64,000 nt of DNA from Eupeodes corollae (lineage: Eukaryota > Arthropoda > Insecta > Diptera > Syrphidae): the NCBI RefSeq assembly GCF_945859685.1, contig NC_079147.1:256856572-256920571 (forward strand). Direction: 5' to 3'. Shown here one piece after another: positions 33,370-44,918 of this stretch. The position numbers and the translations under genes were made by a program. The notes under the pieces were generated by a model. That model had not been told where the DNA came from and ran no database searches. It saw only the letters and a list, made by a program, of their open reading frames with translations. Numbering within the stretch: the first letter of the stretch is position 1; each line of letters begins with the position of its first letter.

Positions 33370-35650
33370 GTCCTCAAGCTATAAAAGTCTACGTAATTAA
33401 ACTGAGCATTCGCATCTAAAAGCCTTAGTTTCCATTCACAATCCCATTTCCAATTAATTATTTACTGCAAGAAAATCCTCTCTTAGTACCTATCCTAAGA
33501 CTAAGCCAGTGCTGGGTACATTTCGTAACCTCTCCGAACTTGTCATACAAAATGAAATGTGTGTTGCGTGTAGCTAGACACAAAGTTTCTAGCAAGTTCA
33601 ATGCTGTTACTGTCCCGTTCCTTTTTTTTGTTTAGAAAGGATGTGGGTCAATTGATCACCAGTGTCTGTACCTACCGTACCGACTTGAGAAAATCTTGAC
33701 TTGGCTCACTATGTGCTATGAGATCGTCGACACCTAATCATTCTATAATAGCGAATGAAATAGAAAGAAAATAGAAGAAACAAGGAAAATCGTTAACAAT
33801 TACCGCTATGAACGTTTCAATTAAAATACCAAACGATCTGCTGCGGTACCACCCACCCACACTCAGCCTTCGCCATGATCATCGAGCACACCTTACCTAA
33901 CTTTACAATCATAGTCTATCTTTCTGATGCTATGGGAGATGCTATCATCTCTCATCTTTAGTTGGATGGCGCACAGTGCTACAATGTTAAGCCCGCCTCG
34001 CTTGATCTTCCATGAGGACCTGACTTGACTATGGAGAGGGAGACGATCGCGACCACGATCAAGACCATAGATGATGACGGTGGTGCCGGCTTAAGACCGA
34101 CAACGGGACGACGACAAAGTCAACGAAGACGACAACGTTGAGAAAATTTATCTTTATGTCACAAAGTGTCGTATCCCGTTACCTAGGACTAGGACGACAC
34201 CCTGAATAAAATGGCAATGGGAATGGGAAAACGGGACAATGATGACAATTGAACTAATCCACCATTAACTAATACTTTAATTTCTCCACTTTTTGGAGAC
34301 CTTTTTCCCAAATTAAATGCTGACATCAGGAGTCCGAAGGGGGGGAAAACGTTTACAAAAACGCGATGCATGTCCCGGATTCAATGGAAGGTATATTATC
34401 GTGTTTCGTGTGAAATTACGCGGACGCCCACACTGAATTTTGTCGCCCAAACGCGAGCGTGCTCGCACATTAACCACTTGACAGACAGCCAGACACAAAT
34501 ACACACTCAAACACAACTAACTTTGGCAGGCTTTTGCCATTCCACCAGATTTAAGAATCAAGAACGATTAACGAGCAAATGTCTTCGATGATCACTGCTG
34601 ATGTCTGTTCTGTCTGCATGCTGCCGCTTCTGTTTTACTCGATTCTGATGGTGGGCTTGGAAGAAGATTTAAAAGTTGGAAGATCGATTTGGTGTGGTTG
34701 GGCTCATTAATCAAATGACACTAAGATTCCAACCACGACAGGAAGAAGAAAAAAGAACATATATGCAAAAAAAAAGATTCTCGGAATATCAGAACTCCTT
34801 GGTAGCGAGCGGTGTCAAATGGGCACACGAAACTTTTTCTTATTTTGTCTGGGGTTTTTGTGGAATTTGTTGCCACTGCCACTGCCACTACTGGCTGCGT
34901 GTCACGTTGGCTCTGATGTCGATACATATATTCATATTCTCACTTCTTTTTGATCAAATGGAGATATTTTTGGTTTGCTTTAGAGTTGTCCCAGAGTAAA
35001 GTTCTTGGAAAGTTTAACTAAATACATAGGTGTATAATCTTAAGGGATACCCCTTCAGAAATCAGAAGGTTCAATAAGACTGTGGGTCATAAATTATTTA
35101 TGCAAAACAGATCGTGTTTGGTAGTTAGTATAGAGGTAGGACCTTACCTAATAGAGCTTCCTTTTTTCTTGTTGCAATTTTTGTTTTGGTATATTAGCAT
35201 AATTTGTGGTATCAATTTTGGACAATCTTTGTTAACTTAAATTTTGAATATTAAGAACCACACACAGTATTATTTACACCTTTTATCTGGATCTGGAATT
35301 ACAAATTTTTGAGAAATATTTGGACAGACATTACATCTTAAAAATATCAATATTGTTTTAGTAGCAGGTATAAGGCAATTTTTATCTCAAAACTGTCTGC
35401 CACAAACATCGATACCGATTGCAATTTTTTGACTCATTTTTAGAAAAAGAACAATGACCGAAATCGTATTCAAATTAAATTTTGTATTAAAAGAAAAATA
35501 TCAATTAAAAACAAACACTGTCAGTGCTACAAAAATATCAAATAAAAATTAAGCTATGCAACATTTGTTTTTTTAATTGTAGAAATACTAAAGACTTTGA
35601 TTTTTGTTTAAAAACCAAAATAAATTAAAATTTATAATAATTTTAAGGCT
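33370..35650. other. Noncoding block conserved between copies (copy B)
   Basis: Partner of 540-2820. No gene seen. The centre, 33830-34998, is the best-conserved stretch of the duplication, while 35250-35650 is clearly more diverged. Confidence 0.5.
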
Positions 35651-35976
35651 TTAATAATATTTATACTAAATCTTGTTTACTTGCTTAAGATGGCGCTACA
35701 GTCCTGTGTGAACTAGGGCCTCACTCAACAAACTTCTCCATCTAGCTCGGTCCCTAGTTTAGATGTCTCTAGATTTCGCGCTCTAAGTTGGGTGGAGTCA
35801 CTTGCCATTTGTGAGCAACACCTGATTCGTGGTCTTCCTCTTCTGCGCTGTCTTCTGCTTGTGGATTCGAAGACTTTCCAGGCCGGAGCATTGGTTTCCA
35901 TGCACTCTACGTGCCCAAGGCATCTTATACGTTGGACTTTTACCCTTCTGATTAAATCTAAGTCACTGTACAGCAC

Positions 35977-36277
35977 ATAGAGAAGATATAACAATGAACT
36001 GTACAGGTTGTACAGCGACACTGACCTAGTTAGGAGAATTGAGGTCCAACGGCTTAGATGACTAGGTCATGTAACGCTCCAGCCCCTCCAATCCTGAGGG
36101 ATGGTGCAGTAGAGGAAGACCGCGAATCAAGTGGCGCACCCAGGTGGGAGAGGACCTCAACCAATTGTGCGTGCGAAACTGGAGACAGCTAGCTAGGGAC
36201 CGAGCTGGCTGGAGACGCATGTTGGTTGAGGCCTAGGTCCAACCTGCACTGTAGCGCCACTTTAAGTGAGTAAGTAA
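35977..36277 (+). mobile_element. RTE-like 3' fragment nested in an RTE of the same family
   Basis: GTACAGCAC stands at 35968-35976 and again at 36278-36286, marking the target duplication. The insert reads on the plus strand as an RTE C-terminus (RRYNNELYRLYSDTDLVRRIEVQRLR, then broken frames) and ends AAGTGAGTAAGTAA, the family's short tandem tail. The host sequence on both sides is an RTE on the minus strand. It is a strongly 5'-truncated insertion of 301 bases. Confidence 0.88.
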
Positions 36278-37373
36278 GTACAGCACGTACAGCTAGTCGT
36301 TCCATCTTGTCCTCCACTCCCCTTCCAAGCATATGGGTCCGTAGATCGCACGAGGAACTTTTCTCTCAAACGACCCAAAGTGCTTTCATCCGCTTTTGTC
36401 ATTGTCCAGACTGCTGTAACGTATAGCAAGACGGGGATGATGAGCGTCTTATATAGCGAAACTTTGCTGACTAGAAATAGGGAGTTGCTACTCAATTGCT
36501 TTCTTAGCCCAAGAAAACTGGTTAGCAAGAGTTATTCTTTGTTTGATCTCAGCGCTGTTGTTGTTTTCTGCGTTCATAGTGACGTTTAGACCGAGACGTA
36601 GTCGGCATTGTAAATCATTTCTTGATGACAGCATGTACTTTGTTTTGCCCTCATAAACCGTTAAACGCGTTTTTGTCGCCACTAACACAATATTAACAAA
36701 GGCCCCAGTGACATCACGTTGAGTTCTTCCGATTATGTCAATGTCATCAGCATATGTTAGTAATTGGACAGTCTTTTGAAAGATAGTGCCTTTATTGTTG
36801 GCGTGTAAGCTCTGCACAATTCTTTCAAGTACGATGTTAAAAACTTGCATGATACCTTGTCTAAAAACTTTTTTGACTTCAAAAGGTTTTGTTAAGTTGT
36901 TTACAACCTTTATGGAGCATCGCGAATTCTTCATGGTCATCCTGCCCAAACGAACGAGTTTGGCAATGTTGACAAATCCAGGCATGGCTCTATACAGCTC
37001 GTCCCCGTAGATGCTGTCATATGCGGCCTTGAAATCGATGAAAAGATGGTTCATGGGTTTTTTCCAGGATCTGCCGTGATGCGAAAGTTTAATCGACTGT
37101 GGACTTTTCTGGTCTTTAACCACACTGATAAGGACCCATCAGGTTGTTGACGATGGGCTTCAGACGTTCACATATTATGGCAGAGAAGATTTTGAAAGCT
37201 ATGTTATAAGTAGACTGATGCCTCCGAAAGTGTATTTTAAAAGGCTTCCTTATTTAAACAAACAAAATTAAGCTTTCATTCATCACTCATGCTTTATTTC
37301 GGTCATGTGTTACAAATAAATTGGTGCATGCTCCTAACCAAATTATCACCAGCTGCTTTGAAGAACTCAGAAT

Positions 37374-38387
37374 TCAAGCTATCCGTCCAGCGGCTTTAGA
37401 CTTTAGCTTAGATATGGCAATCTTTACTTCGTCTGAGTCGGGAGGACGGTATTGTTGGCTTTCGTCGTCTATATTGAATGGATCATCCTGCCTTACAGCG
37501 GAATTCGGTTCGTCGTCGCCGTTATTCAATCTGTAGAAGTGGTAATTCAATATCCTCAGCATTGACTGCGGTTCCACTATGATGTTTCCACTTTCGTCTT
37601 TGCAGCCTTCACTTTCGAACTTCATTCTTGCTTTTAAACCTCTCAACATCTTCGACCGCACGCGAAGAAGTCGGTGTTCCTCTTGCCTCTTTTGCTCATA
37701 GAGCTCAGGAAGAACTCTTGTTGTTTTATGCAGCGCAGCTTTGCGTGCATGTTGTTTGGCTGCATTTGAATGCCAACAAATCTCATCAAACCAGGGGTTC
37801 CTTGTTGGTGGCTGTTTGAGACCCAGCACATCAGAGTCGGCTTCTCTGATTGCGTCTTGGCAATGTTGCCACTGGTTTTCGATACATTGTGTTGGCGGCA
37901 GAGAACTTCGAGAGAGGTTACTTGTAACTCGGTCGGAAAAGGATTTGGCGATCTCTGGCGATTGTAGCCGTTCGAAGTTGTACCTTCTCTCAACACTTCC
38001 CTGTAAAACCTTGGGTCTGGAAACCCAAAGTGCTACCTTGGCTACAACAAGGTAGTGGTCGAAATTGATGTAAGCTCCTCGGAAAGTTCGTACATCCATG
38101 ATGCTGGAAGCGTGTCTGGCTTCGATCGCAATATGGTCAATCTGGTTGACGATAGATGGATCTGGAGAAGTGCAAGATCTTTTGTGGATGTTGAGGTGTG
38201 GAAAACGCGTACTGGCTACCATTACGTTTCGCCCCGCTGCAAAATCTTTGAGCCTGAATTCATTGTCGGAAGTGTTGTCGTGCAGGTTGTTTTTCTCGAT
38301 TATTCCACCGAAGATGTCTTCCCTTAATAGGTTGGCATTAAAATCGCCTAACGAAAATTTTAATTTCGTAGCTAGGACACTGCTCAT
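37374..38387 (-). pseudogene. RTE-like endonuclease/linker fragment (337 codons)
   Basis: The longest RTE piece in the window. Residues 10-130 are the C-terminal half of an AP-type endonuclease: LGDFNANLLREDIFGGII, FPHLNIHKRSCTSPDPSIVNQIDHIAIEARH and TFRGAYINFDHYLVVAKVAL, with GDFN, QIDHI and DHYLVVAK as catalytic or structural marks. The linker follows (NPWFDEICWHSNAAKQHARKAALHKT, YEQKRQEEHRLLR), then the start of the RT (GNIIVEPQSMLRILNYHFYRLNNGD, DSDEVKIAISKLKSKAAG). The usual GADGL after KAAG is frameshifted. In the genomes of insects, such elements are often annotated as craniofacial development protein 2-like. Confidence 0.88.
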
Positions 38388-39105
38388 ATGTTTTGTCTAG
38401 GAGCTCGAAGTACATATTATCTTTGGTGTTGTCATCTTTCTCTACTATGGGGGCGTGCGCGCATATCAGGCTAATGTTGCCGAATTTAGCCTTAAGGCGT
38501 ATGGTCATGAGGCGCTCATTGATGTCACCTATAGCTCAAGATTTCTTGCCTAAATCTGGCTCCAATGACAAAGCCGCATCCAATTTAGCGCTGTTGGTTT
38601 TCTCGGTAGCAGTCACCATAGTAAATGTCGCAGTTTTCATCCTCTTTTTGCCCTTCCCATCCCATCCCATCGTATTTCCTGGATGGCCTCCTCTAATTCT
38701 TTGGCTGCACGTGGTCTGTTAAGGGACCTAACATTCCACGTGCATATCCGAAGTTCGTTGTCCTTAATTCGTTTGCGTAGGTTATCAACAGTAAATCCGT
38801 CCGTATCCGAGGCTTGTTGGTGCTTGGAAATTATGATGATTTGACGTGGTCAGGAAGTCACCCCGACGGCACAACCCACAACCTGGAGGGCTAGATCCTT
38901 AGTATGACTCCAAGGACGGAGAGCCGGATAAACTGCTCCTTACAGGCCTGGGCTCCAATTAAGTCGTAGAAGCCCTAAAAGGTGTTAACTAAGTAGTTCA
39001 ACCTTGCTGGAACAGTAGACGCTACCGTTGATTCCATCAAGGAAATTACTCCGATGCTGTCTGGATAAGGAGAGGTGCCTTAGTGGAAACACCTCTCCCC
39101 CCTTT

Positions 39106-40345
39106 CGTTTTTTAAAAATTAAATCCATAACTGTATTTAAATGTTCCTAAGGACACATTATTCTTTTAAATTATTTCGAGAGCAACACAATCTAATTTAA
39201 TTTGACAGCAGGTATTCTTTGAACTTCTAACTGATTTATTCGCATCAAATTAACAAAAATGATTTATATTTAAACAACTTACCTGCCTCCTACTTAAAGT
39301 CTTCACAATCATTTTCCAATGATTAGCAAATTTTCCACTCTTCTGGCCAAATTTTCAATGTTAGACACATTGAATAATAGCACACAAATAATAGGAAGCA
39401 AATTAAATTTCGATTGCTTCATTTCCCTTAAATAAGTCTAAGACGTATATCAAGATTGAAACTTTATTATGTTGTATCTTTAAAATTTACTGTATACCTA
39501 TTAATCACAGTATTTAGGTAACTTATTGTACTAAAATGAAGTTCAAATAATAAATAATAATCTCATACCTTTGCCAATAAATCGCTAATTAAATTACCGA
39601 ATTATTTATGTGTTATTCGTTATTCAATCGATTATTTTACATATTTCTAAGTATTCAAAAGTTTCCCAGTACTTGCCACGTGTCCCTTTTGAATATTTTA
39701 ATAAAATTAAATGCGCGCTGAAAATCAATATACTAAATATTTATGCATGGGAAACATAGATACAAAAGGTATACACATTGGGTATTTCCTTTGAATAATG
39801 GTAACGGTATATTTCCACAATGTGGGTTATTCCAAGCAATTACGGCGATTAAAAAAAAAAGTTTTTTCAGTTATACGTATGGTAGTGAGTTCAAGGACAA
39901 TGGTTAAACCCATTGTGCAATTTTGTGAGAGTAAAAAAAATAGATGAAAGGACAGTAATATAATATGTTGTGCAGTAAATTACTGAACGATATTAAGTTT
40001 TTTGTCAATAAATTAAGATAAGGAATCTGTCTAGTTGACATAATAAAGCATACATTATTATGTAAGCAAACATTAGACCTTGTAACGTCAAATCCGGTAA
40101 TTTTGATTTGATTTGTTGCTTCATATTACACACATTTGACCATGACCTCTGATGGGCGAACTATGTTCAAACATGAAGACGAAATAACTGAGTGTCCTTA
40201 AAATGCATCACCAAGACTATAAAACCATATTTTCTTGAATTTTGACGGATAAGTATCTCATAATTTCATTTTAAGAATTGTTTTTGTTAGAGGTACAAAA
40301 CTTTAAATTTGGCAACGCTCTTAGCTGACAGCCATTTTTTCAGCT
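39106..40345. other. AT-rich noncoding DNA (copy B)
   Basis: Partner of 4830-6030. No gene seen. It carries small indels relative to copy A, such as about 40 extra bases near 40105-40150. Confidence 0.5.
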
Positions 40346-41600
40346 ATTAACTTCCCATAGGATGTTATTGTTAAAGGTCCAATTTGTCGAATTGAAAATT
40401 CTGACATTTTTCGATGTTTCGAGTAACCTAGACTAAAAATAAAAGATTTTTAAAGACCTGTCTGTACATGCGTGTGTACGTACCTTCGTTCGTCCGTTCG
40501 TTCGGCCGGCTCGTATGTTTGCGAAGTTCATGGCTCAAGAACCAGTACAGCTATCGACTTTAAATAAAATATGTTTTACAGATAATAAAGCAGAAAGATG
40601 AAGATTAAATTCTCAAAAAAATTGAGTATGTGGTTTTTTACCAAAGTATTCAAAAAAAACCAAGAATCTTAGAGACAATCAAACTTAATATGATGTATTG
40701 TAAATAAATATATTTTTGGAAAAAAATCCAATGAAAAAAAATATTTGTCACCTCGTAAATTTTAAAAAACAAAAAAAGGATTGTGCATAACATAAAAGAA
40801 AATTTAACAAAAGTTCGTAAAAATTGATTTTCGACACAAATATCTTTTCAAAATTTTCAGATATTGGCTTCAAATTAATTTTATCTTATAAAAAATATTA
40901 TTGTCAACATTTAATGAAATTTTAAGAAAAATCGGTCTGACAATTTTTTACAAAAAATAAAAACCTAAAAAAAAAGCAAAATTTATTAAAAATTTGTTTT
41001 CGACCCAAATATCTTTTCAAACCTTTGAGATTATGGCTTTCAACAAATTTTTCTTATAAGAAATATTGTTTTCAACTTTCGGTAAAAACAAAAAAACTTA
41101 ACAAAATTGAATAAAAGTTGGTAAAATTGATTTTTGACTTTAATATCTTCTCAAAGCTTTTGGGTATTGGCTTCGAATAAATTTTATTTTATATGAAATA
41201 TTGTTGTCAGCATTCATTAAAATTTTAAGAAACATCAAACTGACAGTTTTCTTACAAAAAATAAAAGGTTTAACAAAACATTACTAAAAGTTAGTAAAAA
41301 TTGAGTCTTAACTAATTTTCGACTTAAATATTTTTATCTCACAGAAAATATTGTGTTCGACATTCAGTTATTTTTTTATTAAAATTTAACAGTCCGTTTT
41401 TTCATAAAAAAATTAATCAACGACTAAAAATCTCGTTAGCAAAAATATTTGATCATATATTTTGTTTATTTTTATTTTTTTTTTAAATAATTAAACTGAT
41501 AACTTTTTTAATAAAATACGAAAACCTAAAAACTTTAAAGCAAGCAAAATCGACAGACGGGATGAGAAGTTATCATTATGGGTCGCATTCCAGCTTCATC
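40346..41600. mobile_element. Foldback-like element, left arm missing (copy B)
   Basis: The central segment begins at 40347 (TAACTTCCCATAGGATGTTA) and runs to about 40740. It is followed by one arm (40745-41600) of degenerate subrepeats that ends AAATCGACAGACGGGATGAG, GGTCGCATTCCAGCTTC. The left arm and LINE remnant present in copy A (6296-9445) are absent. No coding capacity. Confidence 0.75.
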
Positions 41601-42080
41601 AATGTGCATTTTGAAAATAATGATTCTGTTTGAAGTGTGGCCGGCGAGAAGCCGTTGTTTCAACAAGCCAAAGCTCGTGCTATAATTGATGAAGGTAAAG
41701 TTTTTCTATCCGGGTAAAGTTTTACTTTTCGGAACCTTGAATTGGCCTAACAGTTTTTGCGATTTAACAAAATTTCTCAACTTATAGAAGCTTCTTCTAA
41801 CCGATACCTCTGTTGCTGTATGGAATGGAATACAATACAAGACCTGGTGTACCACAGGGTTGTGGATTAAGTCCATTCATGTTTGCACAATATATGGATG
41901 ACGTTTTCAAAGATTTCACTGGTGGTTTAATACCACCAGTGAAATGGTTGATGAAACATTAAAAAAAATGCTCCTATACACGAATGACATTGTAATATTG
42001 GCTGATAATCCCATAGCTTTCCAGTTACAAATAAACAAGCTTAAGCATTTTTGTGATTTATGAGATTTAAGTATAAATGT

Positions 42081-43999
42081 ATACATGGTAGCCAGTCCAC
42101 ACCTCAACATCCACAAAGGTAATTGAACTTCTCCAGATCAATCTACCGTCAACCAGATTGACCATATTGCGATCGACGCCAGACACGCTTTCAGCATCAT
42201 GGATGTACGAACTTTCCGGGGAGCTAACATCGACTAGGACCACTACCTCGTTGAAGCCAAGGTAGAACTTTGGATTTCCAGACCCAAGCAAAACAGGGAG
42301 GTGCTGGGAGAAGGTACAACGTCGAACGGTTTCAATCGCCAAAGATCGCCAAATCCTTTTCCGACCTTGTTACAAGTAAACTCTGTCGAAGTTCTCTGCC
42401 GCCAACACAATGTATCGAAAACCAGTGTCAACATTACCAAGGCGCAATCAGAGAAGCCGCTTCTGATGTGCTGGGCTTCAAACAGCCACCAACAAGGAAC
42501 CCTTGGTTTGATGAGGAATGTCGTTAGGCAAAGCAGACAAAGATAAGCAACGCAAAGCAGCGATGCATAAAAGGACGAGAGCTGTCATGAGCTCTATGAG
42601 CACAAGAGGCAAGAGGAACACCGACTTCTCAGAAGGAAAAAGAGAGTGCATGAGGTGCGTGCGGTTGAAGATGTTGAGAGGTTTAAAAGCAGGAATGAAG
42701 TTCGAAAGTCTTATGAACAGGTGGAACGAGATTCACAGGTACATAAACTTAGAACCGAAGGCTGCAAAGACGAAAGTGGAAACATCATAGTGGAACCGCA
42801 GTCAATGCTGAGGATATGGAAGGACCACTTCTGCACTGGATAACGGCGACGGATTCCGCTGTCAGGCAGGATGATCCATTCAACATAGACGACGGAAGCC
42901 AATCCCGTCCTCCCGTATTAGACGAAGTAAAGATTGCCATATCTAAGCTGAAGTACAATAAAGCCGCTGGAGCTGATGGCTTGAATGACGAGCATTTTAA
43001 AGGAGCTGGAGATAAGTTGGTTAGGAGCATGCACCAACTTATCTGGAAGATATGGTCGGAAGAAAGCATTCCCGATGAATGGAACCTCAAATGACAGCAT
43101 CTTCAGGGACGAGCTGTATGGAGCCATGTGATGCCCTGTCATGTGATTTTTTAACATCATTTTTGAAATAATAGTGCAGAGCTCACACGTCAACACTAGA
43201 GGCACTATCTTTCAAAAGTCTGTCCAATTACTGGCATATGGTGATGACATTGACATAATCGGAAGAACTGATGTCAATGGGGCTTTTGTGAGTATTGAGG
43301 CAGAAAGGACATACAACACCGACGTTTTGGTCAAAACGTCACCATCGACAGACGTAACTTTTAGGTAGTCAAGGACTTCGTCTACCTATAGGCTCCGCTG
43401 TAAACACAGAAAACAATACCAGCACTGAGATCAAAAGCAGAATAACTCTTGCTAACGGCTGTTTCTTTGGACTAAGAAAGCAATTGAGTGGTATAGTCCT
43501 CTCTCGAGGGACCAAAGTGTTACTATATAAGACCCTTATAATCCCCGTCCTGCTATACGATGCCGAAGCATGGACCATGACAAAAGCGGATGAAAGCAGA
43601 TTGGGTCGCTACGAGAGAAAAGTTCTTCGTGTGATCTACGGTCCCGTATGCTTAGAAGGGGAGTGGAGCAGAAGACGGAACGATGAGCTGTTCGGGCTAT
43701 ACAGCAACGTAGACTCAGCCAGAAGGGTAAAAGTCCAACGACTAAGATGGCTGAGTCAAGTAGAGCGCATGGAAACCAATGCTTCGGCCCAGAAAATCTT
43801 CGAATCCACACCCACAGGACAGTGCAGTAGAGGAAGACCGCTGATCAAGTGGCGCGCACAAGAGGATGTTGACCTCACCCAACTCGGAGCGTGAAACTGG
43901 AGAAATCTAGCTAGGGACCGAGCTAGATGGAGAAGTTTGTTGGGTGAGGCCCTAGTTCACACAGGACTGCGCTACCTCAAGTAAGTAAGTAAGTAATTT
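42081..43999 (+). mobile_element. RTE-like LINE inserted in another LINE
   Basis: AGTATAAATGT precedes (42070-42080) and follows (44000-44010) it, so both ends are exact. It is 5'-truncated in the endonuclease (PHLNIHKGN, stop, TSPDQSTVNQIDHIAIDARHAFSIMDVRTFRGANID). The linker runs through 42518-42840 and the RT start at 42816-43094 (DEVKIAISKLKYNKAAGADGLNDEHFKGAGDKLV, LIWKIWSEESIPDEWN). The middle RT is deleted around 43095-43170. YGDDIDIIGR (43215-43250, Gly for Ala) and an open C-terminal piece 43484-43894 follow. The tail is (GTAA)n at 43976-43996. Confidence 0.92.
43484..43894 (+). pseudogene. RTE-like C-terminal domain fragment
   Basis: The frame encodes 136 residues: LYKTLIIPVLLYDAEAWTMTKADESRLGRYERKVLRVIYGPV, then NDELFGLYSNVDSARRVKVQRLRWLSQVERMETNASAQKIFESTPTGQCSRGRPLIKWRAQEDVDLTQLGA. 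This is the family's C-terminal thumb and basic tail, better preserved than in the other RTE copies. It stops at a TGA that may be a mutation of the usual RNWR continuation (TGAAACTGGAGA). Confidence 0.85.
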
Positions 44000-44918
44000 A
44001 GTATAAATGTGGCAAAGTCGAAAATCATGGTTTTTGAAAATACTCATCGAAGAACAAGAGAAATGGTTTTTGGAACGTGAACCAATAGAAATAGTAAATC
44101 AGTTAAAATATTTAGTTTTCTTGATAACTCGTAACCTTGATTTTCGCTCGCATTTAAAAGAAAAATGCGCTGCAACCAAAACGGCAATAAATCTTATTTG
44201 GAGTAATGTCTTCTGCAAAAAGTATGTGGATGTTACTGCTAAATTTAGAGAGTTTGATGCAACCATTAAGAAACATGCCTGTGCTAAGCAAATCAAGTGT
44301 TTAGCTATCAACACTTAGAAGAGTTTAAAATATTTCAACGTTTGTTTTTAAAGCGCATCTTTAAACTGGATAACTCAACACCTGCAATCCACACTGAATC
44401 CGGTATGCCACAAGTATTTAAAAAAAAATCTAAAATCAAATGCTGATTACATAATAAAAGTTATGAAAAGGCCTGAATCAAATCTTTAAAAACAGATATT
44501 AAATTATGCTCTTTTCTTTCGAATGTCTGAATAGAGCGCAAATATCGACACCTAAACTTATATATAAAGAATTTAACCACACACTTTTTATTCTAAATTA
44601 TTTTAACGAAAAACTCACTCTTAATCAAATGAGTGTCATCTTTAAAGCAAGGACTGAAATGCTTTCTTTAAGTTATAGACCTCATAGAACTGACCTTAGC
44701 CCGATATGTAGTTTGTGCAACCGCAATGTGCCTAATCTTACAAGAAATCTGCAGGCTTTACTTCTCAAAGAGTTTCCTTACACTTAAAGATACAAAGGAT
44801 CTTTTAAATGGTTGCTGGTTGTTGGAAACATTTTTGTCAAGCTTTACAATTCTTATATCAACAAAATGTAAAAAAAAATTATCGAGAAAAAAAGAATGTA
44901 TTAATAATAATAATACTG

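Larger units (their letters stand above)
35672..39105 (-). mobile_element. RTE-like LINE, nearly full length but broken (copy B)
   Basis: Read on the minus strand: the 5' leader (39105-38820), the endonuclease start near 38760, and an endonuclease-linker frame at 38387-37374. The RT palm is at 37123-36490 (LFIDFKAAYDSIYGDELYRAM, LTYADDIDIIGRTQRDVTGAF, TKYMLSSR), the thumb at 36528-36290 (LYKTLIIPVLLYVTAVWTMTKADESTLGRL), and the C-terminal end at 35967-35725 (RRVKVQRIRCLGHVECMETNAPAWKVFEST). The 3' tail near 35672 is degenerate. A fragment of the same family sits inside it in the opposite orientation at 35977-36277. Many stops and frameshifts make it inactive. Confidence 0.9.
41765..44918 (+). 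mobile_element. LINE remnant interrupted by an RTE
   Basis: Left part (41780-42080): TDTSVAVWNGIQY, then in frame two TRPGVPQGCGLSPFMFAQYMDDVFKDFTGGL and LLYTNDIVILADNPIAFQLQINKLKHFCDL. Motif C reads YTND, so a catalytic Asp is lost. Right part (44011-44918): EPIEIVNQLKYLVFLITRNLDFRSHLKEKCAATKTAINLIWSN, and near the end YRPHRTDLSPICSLCNRN. The two halves join across the RTE insertion at 42081-43999. The C-terminal CxxC pattern and motif B resemble the LINEs at 54350 and 57310, so it is probably the same broad family. It is absent from copy A. Confidence 0.82.
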
